From NCBI GenBank assembly GCA_012932865.1, contig SAXG01000147.1, positions 1-52,691 on the forward strand: 52,691 nucleotides of DNA, read 5' to 3'. This document shows, one piece after another, positions 1-11,811 of this stretch. This DNA comes from Amylostereum areolatum (Eukaryota > Basidiomycota > Agaricomycetes > Russulales > Stereaceae). Positions within the stretch are counted from its first letter, which is position 1; each line of letters begins with the position of its first letter. The position numbers and the translations under genes were made by a program. The notes under the pieces were generated by a model. That model saw nothing but the letters and a program-made list of their open reading frames with translations, was not told the origin of the DNA and did no database searches.

Positions 1-103
1 AAAAGGGGGGGGGAAAGGGGAAGAAGGAAAAAAAAGGAAAAGAGGAGATACGTTCATCGCCGTCACTAGGCCGATATCCGACTCTTTTAACCGTCATTTT
101 CAG

Positions 104-1304
104 GCAATCCATCACCGTCGAGAAGGACATCCCCGCTCGAGGTCGACGGCTGGTTTCTTGACGGTCACGGATCCGAACCCCATCGATAAAGAGGAATACG
201 AGTACGTCAGAGCCTCCTTTTACTGTTAAAACATCCACCTATCGGCACGCTGCAGAGAAAACATGGAGCAATGCCTCCAATCCCACCGCCCGCCGACGGC
301 ATTCAGTCCTCCTCGCCTCTCTCTTCACCCTCCCCACACAATCCCTCGCCCGACGGCCCTCTCGCCAAGCTCCCCCCCGCCGACCACCCAGCTCCCCCGC
401 GCAAAACCGCTGCCCAAGCCCAAACCGCCAACCAAGTGGGAGAAGTTTGCGCGCGCGAAGGGCATACAGCAGACGAAGAGGGAGAAGAAGGTGTGGGACG
501 AGGAGAAGCAAGAGTGGGTGAACCGGTGGGGTTGGGGCGGGAAGAACAAGGAGTTGGAGACGCAATGGCTTACAGAGGTCCCAGCGAATGCGGGTACGGT
601 TTCTCCTTGCGCTCCTCCATCCACCCACGGCATCCCATTTTCCCTTCGTATTCCCTGCCCTCTGTCGCCGATATCTAACGACAAACCCGCAGAAACCGAT
701 TTCGACCCGTCCAAAAAAGCGCGAGACGAGCGCAAAGCCCGCGTCGCGAAGAACGAGCGGCAAAGACACCAAAACCTCGCACGGGCGCAGGGACAGGGGC
801 CCAAATCCGAGCGGGAAGAACACAAAAGCGCGATCGAGCATACGCTGGCCACGACGCGGCTCAGCACCGCAAGCATGGGCAAGTTCGACAAGAAACTCGA
901 AGGAGAGAAGAAGCTGCGCGGTATCAAGCGGAAGGTGCGATTTTTCTCTCCTTTCTATCCCCCCTCCTCCATGCACCTGCACCTTTCATCTTCGAATCTC
1001 CCATTCCTCTCATCTCCCCTTGTGCCCAACTTCTCGCTTGGTAAACCCGCATTCACACACATGCTTCCAGTTCGAACCGACAGAATCCTCCGTCGACGGC
1101 GAGAAAAAATCCAACCTCGCGATCCTCTCGAAGATCGGCGGAACAACAAAACGGTCCAAGCACGAAGGTACCGACGACACGCTGAACGTGCGCAAGGCGG
1201 TGCGATTTGCGTCCAAGGGCCAGGGAGGGGCCGCACTGGGCCGCAAGATTGCGGGTGGCGCGAGCAGGGGTACCGGAAAGGGGAAGAGAGGGGGGAAGCG
1301 GTGA
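104..1304 (+). CDS. RRS1: RRS1-like ribosome biogenesis regulatory protein (first exon outside window; frame disrupted)
   Basis: RRS1 works with Rpf2 in the nucleolus to recruit 5S rRNP to pre-60S ribosomes. Exons read about 104-201, 256-593, 693-934 and 1071-1304. Family signatures are the TVTDPNPIDKEEYE block, the stretch around KPLPKPKPPTKWEKFARAKGI, a GEW-like NRWGW segment, WLTEVPANA, and a basic C-terminus ending GKGKRGGKR. The codons from 104 follow a ttttcag acceptor, so the start-codon exon lies left of the window. The first ~140 codons align to the family only if about six single-base shifts are allowed, near 135, 148, 292, 306, 344 and in the C-run at 372-378; from 380 onward the frame is clean. 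That could mean real decay or assembly indels. A 5'-truncated second copy lies at 9907-10411. Confidence 0.8.
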
Positions 1305-2034
1305 CCATGTGGGTGCTGTACTTTTTCTCCCGTGCGGTTCTATGCATGCGTTCTGTAATACGAGGCCGTCGCTTCTTCCAGCTCCTTCCTCATGCTTCGA
1401 TTCCATCGATGAGAATGAGATCGTACAGCGGGAAATGCAACATGTGGCGGTTGTCAGAAAATGACCTGGCTACATCCTCGAGTACTCGTTTGGTACTCCT
1501 TACCATATTCGTGACCTATCCTCTGATGAACTCAAACCTACTGCCATTGTCCTAGGATTTTTTGCGAGTTCCTGAACCGGGCTGATCACCGGTACTACCG
1601 ACAGGCTGGACGAGCGACTCAAAGCCTCGGATATTGGACACTCATGACGCTGTTGAAAATACAAATGATGCCGAGACGTAGCTGGAGAACAAGAAAACGC
1701 AACTTCTCTTGGACGACTACATATGCTTCGGTCACTTTTTTTGAATATTTCTTTAAACATCAACTTGTCCCAAGGTACAGCGACGGTTTGTTTTCTGTGG
1801 AAGTAACGCTTCCTTCGTGCTGCACAATGATCGATGACATCCGCGATATGGGGGACCTTGTTTTTGTTTACACAGCCATTCGCTTCTTCGATGACTTCTC
1901 TGCACAGGTTTTTACTCCGGACTTCTCAAGTTCTCAAGTTCTCCGTTTGATGAGAAGAAGTGTTGCCGCACGTTTTGTGCATGTCTTCGCATCGCCTACA
2001 ACTGACCATGTCATGGGCTCCCGATGAAGTCGTG
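1305..2034. other. Intergenic region, no gene seen
   Basis: The first ~150 bases are RRS1 3' flank, which recurs in diverged form after the RRS1 duplicate at 10412-10500. No ORF in the rest shows protein-like composition or splice-supported extension. Confidence 0.5.
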
Positions 2035-2041
2035 TATAAAA
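2035..2041 (+). promoter_or_regulatory. TATA box of the protease-like gene
   Basis: TATAAAA lies 102 bases before the ATG at 2143, followed by a pyrimidine-rich leader, as in many basidiomycete promoters. The position is plausible but the start site itself cannot be seen. Confidence 0.5.
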
Positions 2042-2142
2042 GGCTTCCCGTCGTCGCTTCTGCTGCTTCAACACATTGTTTGACACCTTCACTCGACCTC
2101 CCCCTCCTGCTATCGCGCGATTTTTCCCATTTGTCATTCACT

Positions 2143-5100
2143 ATGAGCTACGCCGTCTTCAGACTCAATGATCCCGTGGACACAGAGATCAGACCATGGA
2201 AGGTACGCCAGCCGATTCCCTTCGAGGCAAGCTACGGTGTCATTATTGATCTCGTATTCTGACATCTACAGGATCTCTGGAATATCATTCGGTATAGCAA
2301 AGAGGCAAGCATCAGCCCGGGATGTAGCCATGGCTTCTATTACGTGGGCGATATCTGCCCTGCAGCTCCCATCTTCAAATACGTGCGAGGTAGCGACGCC
2401 ATCGAAGAACTTAAATCTCAAATGGTGGCACAGGGTTACAAGCTGGTAGGTCATTGATTGATGATTTGATAGCATGGTGTTCATCGCCGTCGCTTATAAA
2501 AACATTGGCTCCAGGCGCCAAACGCACGGCTGCTTTCCTCACTAGAGTCTACTACCGCTTCGCGAGCTTTCCGCCTTCGTGGAGGATTCGGCGACAGTAG
2601 CTCGGGCCAATATGAGAACCAGCTCATTGAAGTCCAGCGTATCGGTGAAGGTAGGACACACCATGTCTTGTACGTCTTGTCCAGTACAGTGTCTGATTAT
2701 CATTCAGGTACACCTGGGTATACCTTGAGTATTGTGCGCTATTTCTTCAGTCTCTGTCGCCTTCGGGAGCTGACGGGCGATATGTAGGCAATATGGTATT
2801 CGAGGTCGGAAGACTATAAGCGATTTTGCATGCCGGTTGACACAGGTGAGTCTTGTCATAAGGCGCGTCGCGCCACCTTGATCTCAAGCTAATAAGAATC
2901 ACAAAAAAGCATCGATAAGAACGTATGAATTACCATCTTACAATGTGAGAGCTCAACTAAACCGTTTTCGTAGATGGGTGCTCCTCAAAGGGTTCAGACG
3001 CGCCGTGTCTCCTCAATTGACTTCAGTTGCCTGGGAGAACCGTCATCAACAGAAAGTGAACAAGCGTGTTGTATTGACCCCGCCCACGGCACAATGGCTG
3101 GACCCCGCGTATGTCACTGCTTTAAGATGGACAAATCCTGAACCAATTGAATACCTCGCCGGCGCCGAACATATCTGTGCGTAGTAGTACCCAAACCCCC
3201 TTCTCGCGATTTCTGACCTATCCCACTCGCTCCCAATTGTTCAGACACCTGCACCCCTGACAGACATCCTACCGTTTCCGTCGATTTGTTGTGGGGGACC
3301 ACGGCCAGCGGCCAGCACGTTTCTGCGAGGACAATTACAGTGCCGAATATATCGATTGAACTAGCCTATTCAATAGATGAGACCTTCCTGAACTTCGAGA
3401 ACGATGGCGTTATTGGATTGGGGATTCCGAGGTCAGTTTTTATTCGAAAAATAACTGCCATTCCACGCGAATCTGACGCGACGTGCCAAGGTCCAGTAAC
3501 ACTAGCACTCCCAGTCAGGTTTGTTTACTTAACTGTAAGATTTCGGGCCACCGTAACACTAATTATGCTCAGAGTTTCTTCGCAAAGCTATTGGCCGCCC
3601 AACGGCCGGAAGCGGAGGGGATAGATGTCAGTTAATATTTCCCCTGAAATTCCGGTTGCAACTGAATTCCGTCGCTAGGCAAAGACGCTGCACATTCGCT
3701 TTCTTCCTCTCAAATACAGCGACATCGACAATCTGAATGCTGGCACGTCTGGGGCAATCGAGAGAGAGGGGCTGTGAGTCGCGTACCCCAACTGAGAATA
3801 CTGCGTACTGACCGACCTGATAATGATAGGATCAGTTTCATCAGCGCTGGAAGAGGCTGGCCGTGCACCAAACCTGTTCAATGGACTGACCCTATCCCCT
3901 TCTCCAGCCATCTAGCTATGACTGACGGGTACTACCGCTGGGCCGTTCAGCTCCTATCCGTGGAATTGAAGGAGAAGAATAGGAACGCCCCTCTATATCG
4001 CTTCCAAACGGAGGAATATGTTTCGGGGGTTGTCCTCCACACAAGGACTGGCAGGCGGCAAGTCACATTCAATCACACCCACCATCATTGGGAGCGTTGT
4101 TCTTGATACAGGTCAGTCATTAACGGTTACTACCGACCAATCGGAGCAACTCACTCCTTCGTGGTCTTATCTAATTGTCTGAAAAGGTTCATATATCAGC
4201 GTGTTTCCTCACCAAATGGTCCGTTCCATGTCCAACTCGATTCCAGGGAGCTCTTTTTCGGAGCGTCTCGATGAACCGTTTAACTATCTATTCGTTCCCC
4301 GGAGTTTGGATACCACTAAGTACTTCTTTGAGTTCACATTTGGGACATTCGATGGTCACACGAAAATTCGACTTGCCGATGTTCCTTTCACGCATTTCAT
4401 GCAGGCGTCGAGATCTGACAATGGAGCTCAACTCATACGAACATGTGTTACATCCAAGTCAGGAAACGACGTAAATCAAGGCCGGATATTAGGCAGGGTA
4501 CGTCTCCCTCTATCCATGTACAATCAAACATGACTAACCTGTCGTAGAACTTCTTCCGATCGGTATTCGTGAAGATGCACGATCCTGGGGATGGCACGAT
4601 CCCTACTGTCCGCCTTGCTCCACAGAAGCACGCGAGCTCTTACAGAGTTCATATTCCTGACCAAGGTCAAAGCCTGCTCGTTTCTCAGAACTCCGGCGAA
4701 GTGACGGTGTCATCAGCCATGCCTACGGTCGCTCGGGTCCCAGACGCACAGCCCACTAGTCGTGGTGCACTTGGACATCAACGGTCGGAAGAGAACTTTC
4801 GGCAACTCTTCGAAGCGGTCACGATTGGAACAAACGAGGCCACCAGCGAGCCGCGTCGCCATCACGTTCCATCTCCCAATTTGTGGCCAAATTATCACGC
4901 TGGGCCTTCAGCCGCTCGAGACACTAGTCGACCTGTCTATCCTCAGCCCGATTTACTGGCGTCTTCCCGTACTCAGGCCAGCTCATCGGGTCCATCGTCA
5001 TACCCTCAGCCTGGCTCTTCTGTACCAGCCCACCAGCCTCAAGTCGCTGCCCGGACTGCGTATAGTGCTTATTCGGCATCGGTTCAGCCTCAGAGCGGTG

Positions 5101-5720
5101 CTTCGCAAGTACAAGCTCAAACTGTACCGCAACAGTATACCGCTGCTCGGTCTCAGCCTCACGCTGGCCAGAATGCGTATAATCCTTACCCCGCTCAGCC
5201 GGCTCCAGTCCAACCTCAGCGCTATACTGGTACTTCGCAAGTACAAGCTCAAACCGTACCTCAACAGTATACCGCTACTCAGTCTCAGCCTCACGCTAGC
5301 CAGAATGCGTATGCCTCTTACCCTGCTCCGGCGCCGGCCCGACCTCAGCACGGTGCATCTCATGCACAAGCTCAGTCTGTACCTCAGCAGTATCCCTACC
5401 CTACCTCGGCTCGAGCTACTCTGCAACATCAGCACGGTCTCTCGCATTCGCAGGGTCAACCGGTGTCTCAGCAGTGGTCGTACTCATCGCAGCCTCAGTA
5501 CGGCGCTCCAGCTCAACCGGTGTCTCAGCTGCGGGCGTACCCATCGCAGCCTCAGTACGGCGCTCCGGCTCCAGCTCAATATGCTCAGACGCAGTACGGC
5601 GCCCAAGTCCAGCCTTCCTCAGTGGTCCCAGCGCACCCTCCATCCACCCAGCGATACGTAGCATCGACTTCGCAGCAGTATGGCTATCTCCCCGCACCCC
5701 CTTTTCCCCCTCCCACATAA
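2143..5720 (+). CDS. Pepsin-like (A1) aspartic protease-like protein with long Q/P/Y repeat tail
   Basis: A multi-exon gene; the ATG at 2143 follows the TATA box. The first exon begins MSYAVFRLNDPVD and shows no signal peptide. A strand reading RFCMPVDT ends at an intron near 2845 and resembles the first catalytic loop (DTG) of A1 peptidases. NDGVIGLGIPR near 3400 matches the family's FDGxLGLG flap-side motif. PTIIGSVVLDT, then after an intron GSYISVFP (~4085-4210), matches the second catalytic DTG loop. ILGRNFFRSVFV near 4550 matches the ILGD/ILGR...F strand close to the fold's end. From ~4620 to the stop the protein is a low-complexity Q/P/Y/S tail with repeats. Several exon joins are ambiguous around 2900-3180 and 3980-4090, and the first loop may not be catalytically complete. 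It may be a non-peptidase homologue; there are no visible operon-like partners. Confidence 0.6.
5090..5640 (+). repeat. Coding tandem repeats in the protease tail
   Basis: Two kinds of imperfect repeat encode the C-terminal tail. A ~44-residue unit containing QVQAQTVPQQYTA and SQPHAxQNAY appears about three times. It is followed by shorter SQPQYGAPA-type units. The repeats are in frame and glutamine/proline/tyrosine rich, which suggests a disordered or wall-associated tail. Confidence 0.7.
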
Positions 5721-6377
5721 GGACACCCATAGACGCGAGAGTTTCTAGAGATATATTGATTGTCGTTGAAGATACTTAGGTTATGCAAAGCTGCCAGGTG
5801 CGGTTTGATGTGTTCCCGTCCAGAAATTGAAGACTTGTCCTATGCATATTATGTTAATTCGCTATGTCGTGTCAACAATAAATATCATATTTATGTCCGA
5901 AGCAAAGCCCTGTCGTAGGTGGCGGGGACGCGTCCAGAGAGCTCGGCATTGCGTTACATACCCGGCGAGCGTGAAACCGGCCCAGCTATCCAGAATAATA
6001 TGGTGGAAGGATGCTAACGCTTCAGTGCTTCAGTCCTTGGACGTCTTAAGAGCAGAGTGCGACCGAAACGGAGCCTCGCGAGTCGTCATGTAGTATAGCA
6101 CCTAGGAGTAGGATCGGCGTAGGCATAATTCCGGCAAGCGACGTATCACAAATTTGAAATAATGCAGAGGTTTTTGTGACTGTCGACAACTATCTACCGT
6201 CAGCTAAAGTGCTCATCAGTCGTCAATCACAGAGTGGTCAGTACACGGAAGTAGACAAACAACAAGCATTCATATTCAGCGGCGGCACATGCTCTCGATG
6301 AAGGGACGTAGTGGTCTACATATATTGTTCAATTCATCACCTGCCAGTGGATAGGGCCTACGAACAACATCGGTAGA
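5721..6377. other. Intergenic region, no gene seen
   Basis: Only short ORFs without protein-like features are present after the protease stop; an AATAAATA-like polyadenylation context occurs near 5876. Confidence 0.4.
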
Positions 6378-6690
6378 TCATGGCGAGAGTGGAGCCCACG
6401 CACAAGTCGCTTCACCCAAGGCAAATGTACTACGCGTGTGGAGAGTCCGGTCGGAGACGGAGCCTGCGGAGACGACGAGGCCTTGGGTAACGGGCGAGTT
6501 AAGGGAGAAGTCTTCGACGATCTGGGGTAGGCTGACGGTCACAGGTCCGATGGAACCTGCAGAGTACATTACAGATGCACACAATCATGCCAAGGGGGAG
6601 GACATACCGGTGTCGAAGCCATCGAGGAAGCCTCCCGTGGACGCGAAAACCGAACACAGGGCATAGGCGTACATGTATCCTGTGAGGTTT
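6378..6690 (-). pseudogene. Relic of an MFS sugar/hexose transporter (N-terminal part)
   Basis: On the minus strand, an exon reading ALCSVFASTGGFLDGFDT joins across an intron (GTATGT at 6607 to CTGCAG at 6557) to GSIGPVTVSLPQIVEDF and GLVVSA. This matches the first membrane segment and the GYDTGSIGP motif of fungal hexose transporters, including a split G codon at the junction. No continuation into later membrane segments is seen and no start exon is evident upstream. It is therefore probably a truncated relic. Confidence 0.55.
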
Positions 6691-7678
6691 CCTTTCGTGC
6701 GTCAAATGACATTCTTCGGCATAGAGGGTCAGTTAGTGTCCTCTCAACATGGGGATGATATGAAACGTGCGCAATGGGATGGGGCTCTTGAGTCTTAGCT
6801 ACGACCATGGAGTATGGTTAACTATATCTCGGTGTTAGGAGACCCACGAGAGAACATACTCCTTGGGAGGGCCATAGTTGGTTTTGACCCGTCGTCATCC
6901 TCAGGTCAGACAATTAACGTTCACGTTCAGGAAGATTGTGGTAAGTCATCGTGGATACAAGCACGCACCGACTGTCCAACTCCCTTGGCGTGACCGGCTC
7001 TTCGACGACTTGTGCGGCACAATCTACTACACAGCAGCAAGAGACTGACCCGGCATCCTGACGATATTGTGTAGGTGACGAGTCAGTTAATCGGCTTGTC
7101 TCGTGGCAGGCGCACTGGCATACATGACAGTACCGAGTATTGATTGGGACGGACCACCTGAAAGTCTCAGCGCGGCACGATATTGGAGCGCACGAGTGAC
7201 GAGGTGTCGATGTTCGATTGATGGTTCGTGTGAGAATGAGAAAGGGAGAGAAAAAACGTCTTTTCGGATTGCGAGGAATGACTGAGGCTGTGGTAAGGTA
7301 AGAGCCAAGGCGTACGCCGCACTCGTTGGTACGTATACTACATATGTACTTTCCCTCGGTCGTAATATTAGTCGCACTGCTTTCATCAAAATTTACAAAG
7401 TGAGGCATCCTACATATTCCTGGGTATAACATACAATACAAGTACATCATAACAACTTGCAACCACTGCCACTCATGCACTCATGTTTCGAACTTCTCAT
7501 CAGCGCTCAGCGCGAGTCAGCACCCGCACCCCATCCACAGCCCTACCAGCCTTGAACGTTATGTCGCGCCCACATACCCCAGTACAAAAAATACTGCATA
7601 CCAAGAAGCATATGATTTACGAAAAGCTTCGTTATCGTCTATCTAATACCGGAGCATCCGTCGAATCCCTTCACATCA
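6691..7678. other. Intergenic region, no gene seen
   Basis: Short ORFs on both strands lack recognisable motifs or splice-supported extension. Similarity to the second F-box-like locus begins only near 7627, at the 3' end of the neighbouring F-box-like gene. Confidence 0.4.
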
Positions 7679-9537
7679 TTAGCCAAAAGGAAACTCGTCG
7701 GAATACACAAGACAGACGTACTCTGCTCCCAGAGGTAGATTCTCTACCTTCCGGACACCGTCCTGCGATTCAATGATTCGCCACCGCTCCCAGCGATTGC
7801 AATCCCACGACATCCGCACGTGAAGCATGGAGATCATCTCCAGGTTCGGAGGGGCGACCGGCGACACGAACGCTCGAACGAAATCGTCGGCTACCGCAGG
7901 GAACATGTCCGGCTCTGCACGATCTACCGGAAGGCAGCGGGAAGTCCTCGCATCTGAACCCAACATCCCAATGTACTTTTTGCATTCGAACCTATATCTT
8001 AAAACGCGAAGACGCTGAAGGGGGGAGAGGATACGGGCCAGTTCAGCCTAAGAAGATAAAGGGTAACAGTCAGCCATAAGATCTTCGGCCGCGTGGAATA
8101 TTCGACTTACCATGTCCATGAGACGTTTTTCGTATCGGTGCACCTCGAGTGTGTCGAGGCACGAGAACTCCGACGCGATGTAAGCCAGAAGCTCCCGTTC
8201 CGCATCATCCGCTCGATAGACCACCTCTAAAGTGTACAGTTCATCGAACCGACACTGAGACAGAATTTGCAGCAGCTCCGAACTTGAGGGTATGGGTGAG
8301 GATAGGTGAAGCTCCCCGCGGGAGAGCCGCGGGTCGAAGTGATAGTGTCTGGGCTCGTCGCGAAGGGAGAGATGACGCAGGGTAGGGGGTAGATGGGAGA
8401 AAATGAGATCGTGCGAGTTTGGGTAGGACAGCTTGAACGTGCGAAGCTGGACAAAGTTTGGGACGGGAGTTGTGCTTTTTGACCACAGACGTACGCGGTC
8501 CGATTGATCTGGGTGGCCCGCGACGAGTTCCAAGTCACGGAGATGGGGCATCATGCTGAGGGCAGGAACGATGTTCTTCAATTCTTCAGCCTCGGTATAT
8601 CGGCCCCAGAGACGCAATTCGAGAAGGCAGGGCCAGTGTACTTTGGCCATAGCGCCGAAAGGCGTCGATTCGGCGGGCAGGGAGAGCTTTCGCACGGTGG
8701 GGTGAATGTGCATAACCAGAGGGCGAAGGTAACCCACTTCAGGCTCGTACGATATGGTCCGAAGTTTTTTGACGCCCCCGTGTCTCAATTTATATCCTTC
8801 AGAGGGTACTTGACGCCATTCCGAATCCATGTACATGAATTCGGTGACGATGGGGGGTAAGACGTCCACTACTGACTGTGCATCGATGGGCGGCCAGTCA
8901 AGCCCAGGGAGTTCGGGATAAACTGAAGGGATCGGCCCTGCCCAAGATGATCCGTCGAAATAGATGTTGCGGATAGATGGAATAAAGAATGCACGAAGGA
9001 TGTTCAAAGGAACTCCGCCAAATATGTCGCCGAACACTACAGAGCAGATGTAAGGCAATTGCTGGAGGTATTCCCCTAATGAAGCGACCGGGTATTCGGA
9101 TCCGGGTAGATAGAAGGGGCCATCCACTAAACAACAAATGGACCTGAACGCACGATAGTCAAGCGATGCATTTTAGATCATAGCTAGTGAACGAACTGGA
9201 TGTACGGCCACAGTGTTGACGGTGGGAGCGAGACGGTTTCGTTTTCTTCATTCCACACACAAACGCTGCGGCGGAAGTAGATAGGAAGGGTTATGCTGCG
9301 AATGTCCCGGCAAGTGCTGGAAAAATGTCTCAGCTCCAAGTCCTCGTCGCGTAGGAGTTCGGTGGCGATGAGGTGTAGAGGGTCGTGACCAAGCTGTATC
9401 AATCTAACGTCGAAAGGGTTTGATTAACCAAGAAAGACGGGAGGGGGAATCGATCCTCACGATAATGGGGGACCTGTTCGACTCGTGCCGACAGGTTGGG
9501 AGGGAGGTGTTGTTATCGTTCTGCGCCGGTGACCCAT
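7679..9537 (-). CDS. F-box-like / leucine-rich-repeat-like protein, copy 1 (intact)
   Basis: Members of this large agaric family resemble substrate adaptors of SCF ubiquitin ligases. The start at 9537 gives a short basic first exon that splices (GTGAGG to ..TTAG) into an F-box-like helix pair: DPLHLIATELL, then DLELRHFSSTCRDIRS. A long exon follows (9127 down to ~8110) with leucine-rich segments such as LRHLSLRDEPRHYHF and LEVVYRADDAERELL. The last exon begins AELARILSPLQRLRVLRYRF and ends in PFG. No frame disruption is seen along ~550 residues. A diverged second copy is split between 10691-11803 and 34614-35333. Assignment as an F-box is by pattern only; the target is unknown. Confidence 0.7.
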
Positions 9538-9906
9538 CAAAGGTTCGGAGGTAGAATTCGGAGGTGGCCTAGCGTTCAGCGTTTCTGGGATTCGAAACTA
9601 GAGTAGTCTGGGGTGGTTGTGAGTAGGGAAGTAGGAGCGTGCTTCGACCTCGTCTCGAAGAACCAGGTTTTGTTGTCCCGATCGACGTATGGACACTCCA
9701 GGATGACTAATCGTTCTCCGGCCCGCCACCCGCTCACTGAGACCCACGGTTGCGACCAAGTTTCGACAGGTTGCGACTACATACAAAGACTCGGTAGTAA
9801 AGCTACTAGTAAAGCCCGACGTACAATGTACATAGTAGGGCCGTAGGTGAGATACTGATAATGCATGGTACATACATGAGACTGTCGATGTTGAAGGACT
9901 TGCACT
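9538..9906. repeat. Duplicated 5' flank of the F-box-like gene
   Basis: This stretch is closely similar to 35334-35680, the 5' flank of F-box-like copy 2. Shared segments include GTCCCGATCGAC followed by (A/G)TATGG- or AGATGGG-ACACT, and GGCCCGCCACCCGCTCACT. It is probably the promoter of the family and marks one edge of the duplicated block. It ends abruptly at the junction with the RRS1 fragment. Confidence 0.65.
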
Positions 9907-10411
9907 GGGGGCCCAAATCCGAGCGGGAAGAACACAAAAGCGCGATCGAGCATACGCTGGCCACGACGTGGCTCAGCACCGCAAGCATGGGTAAGTTCGA
10001 CAAGAAACTCGAAGGGGAGAAGAAGCTGCGCGGTATCAAGCGGCTGCGGAAGACCATCCCCCCAAGTTCCTCCATACACCTGCACCCTTCATCTTCGAAC
10101 CTCCCACTCCTCACATCTCCCCTTTTGCCCTACTTCTCGCTTGGTACACCCGCACTGACGCCGCACACGCTCCCAGTTCGAACCGACAGAATCCTCCGTC
10201 GACGGCGAGAAAAAATCCAACCTTGCGATCCTCTCGAAGATCGGCGGGACGACAAAACGGTCCAAGCACGAGGGTACCGACGACACTCTCAACGTGCGCA
10301 AGGCTGTGCGGTTTGCGTCCAAGGGCCAGGGAGGGGCGGCGCTGGGCCGCAAGATGGCGGGCGGCGCGAGCAGGGGTTCCGGAAGGGGGAAGAGAGGGGG
10401 GAAGCGGTGAT
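9907..10411 (+). pseudogene. 5'-truncated RRS1 duplicate
   Basis: It starts abruptly inside RRS1 at the segment coding PKSEREEHKSAIEHTLATT and matches 800-1304 to the stop. The last intron is retained, so the copy arose at DNA level rather than from mRNA. The intron is clearly more diverged than the exons. At the former donor site CGGAAG is replaced by CGGCTGCGGAAG, so splicing is uncertain. It has no start exon and sits between the two F-box-like copies. Confidence 0.8.
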
Positions 10412-10690
10412 TGTACTATTGTTGGTACTGTACTTTTTTCGTTTAGTTTTATGCATGCGTGCTCTACGAGGCTGTCGCTTCTTCCTCGTGTTTCAGAATG
10501 AGTACAGCAAGCGCGTATCCTACAAGACGATATCATACGACGCCCACATAGCCAGTATAGCAAACACTGCAGATGAAATTTGAAAACGCAGATAACCATC
10601 GTTATCGTCTATCCAATACTGGAACACCTGTCGAATCCCTTTGCTACATGATTAGCCAGAACAAAAGTCCCTGTAATACACAAAACACAC

Positions 10691-11803
10691 TTACTGTTCC
10701 CCTAGAGGAAGATTCTCCACTTTGCGGCCACCGTTCTGCGATTCAGTCACTCGCCACCGCTCCCAACGATTGTAAGACCACGACAGCTGCACGTGAAGCA
10801 TAGAGATCATCTCTAGGTTCGGGGGGGCGACCGGCGACACAAACGCTCGAATGAAGTCGTCGGCTACCGCAGGAAACATGTCCGGTTTTACATCATCTAA
10901 AGGAAGGCAGCGGGAAGTGCTCGGGTCTAGACTGAACCGTCCAATGTACATTTTGCATTCGAACCTGATTCTTAAAACGCGAAGATGCTGGAGGGGAGAA
11001 AGGATGCGGGCTAGGTCGACCTAGGAAAATAAAGGGCAACGACCAATCATAAGATCCTTGGCCGCGTAAACATCTGGCTTACCATGTTCATGAGACGTTG
11101 TTCGTATCGGTGCACCTCGAGTGTGTCGAGGTACGAGTACTCCGACGCGATGTAATCCAGAAGCTCCCGCTCCGCATCATCTGCCTGGTAGACCACCTCC
11201 AGAGAGCGCAGTTCATCGAACCGACACTGAGACAGAATTTGCAGCAGCTTTGAACTTGAGGGTATGGGTGAGGATAAGTGAAGCTCCCCGCGAGCGGGCC
11301 CCCGCGAGCGGGCCGCGGGTCGAAGTGATAGTGTCTGGGCTCGTCGCGAAGGGAGAGATGACGCAGGGTAGGGGGCAGATGGGAAAATATGAGGTCGTGC
11401 GGGTTTGGGTAGGACAACTTGAACGTGCGAAGCTGGACAAAGTTTGGGACTGGAGCTGCGCTTTCTGACCACAGACGCACACGGTTAGGTTGATCTGGGT
11501 GGCCCGCGACGACTTCCAAGTCACGGAGATGGGGCATCATGCTGAGGGCAGGGACGATGTTCTTCAATTCGTCACTCTCGGGATATCGGCCCCAGAGACG
11601 TAGCTCGAGAAGGCAAGGCCATAGTACTTTGGCCATGGCATCAAAAGGCGTCGATTCGGCGGGCAGGACGAGCTTTCGCACGGTCGGGCGAATGTGCATG
11701 ACCAGAGGGCGAAGGTACCCCACTTCAGGCCCGTACGATATGGTCCGAAGCCTTTTGACGCCCCCGTATCTCCATGTGTATTCTTCAGCGGGTACTTGAC
11801 GCC
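10691..11803 (-). pseudogene. F-box-like/LRR protein copy 2, 3' half, cut by the hAT element
   Basis: It matches the C-terminal two thirds of copy 1, including WERWRVTESQN and PDMFPAVADDF, with the same intron before VDLARILSPLQHLRV. The coding strand enters from the hAT boundary at 11804. A 14-bp tandem duplication near 11291-11318 (minus-strand unit GGCCCGCTCGCGGG) breaks the reading frame relative to copy 1. The gene is therefore damaged twice, by the insertion and by this duplication. The missing 5' half is at 34614-35333. Confidence 0.85.
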
Positions 11804-11811
11804 ATTGTGTG
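11804..11811. repeat. Left target-site duplication of the hAT element (ATTGTGTG)
   Basis: ATTGTGTG immediately precedes the terminal repeat and recurs exactly at 34614-34621 after the right terminal repeat. Removing one copy plus the element restores the F-box-like reading frame, judged against copy 1. Confidence 0.9.

Noticed and set aside
1..60. Poly-purine start of the window as a telomere or functional element
   Set aside because: It is simple G/A sequence with no periodic telomeric unit; more likely intronic low complexity or a contig edge.
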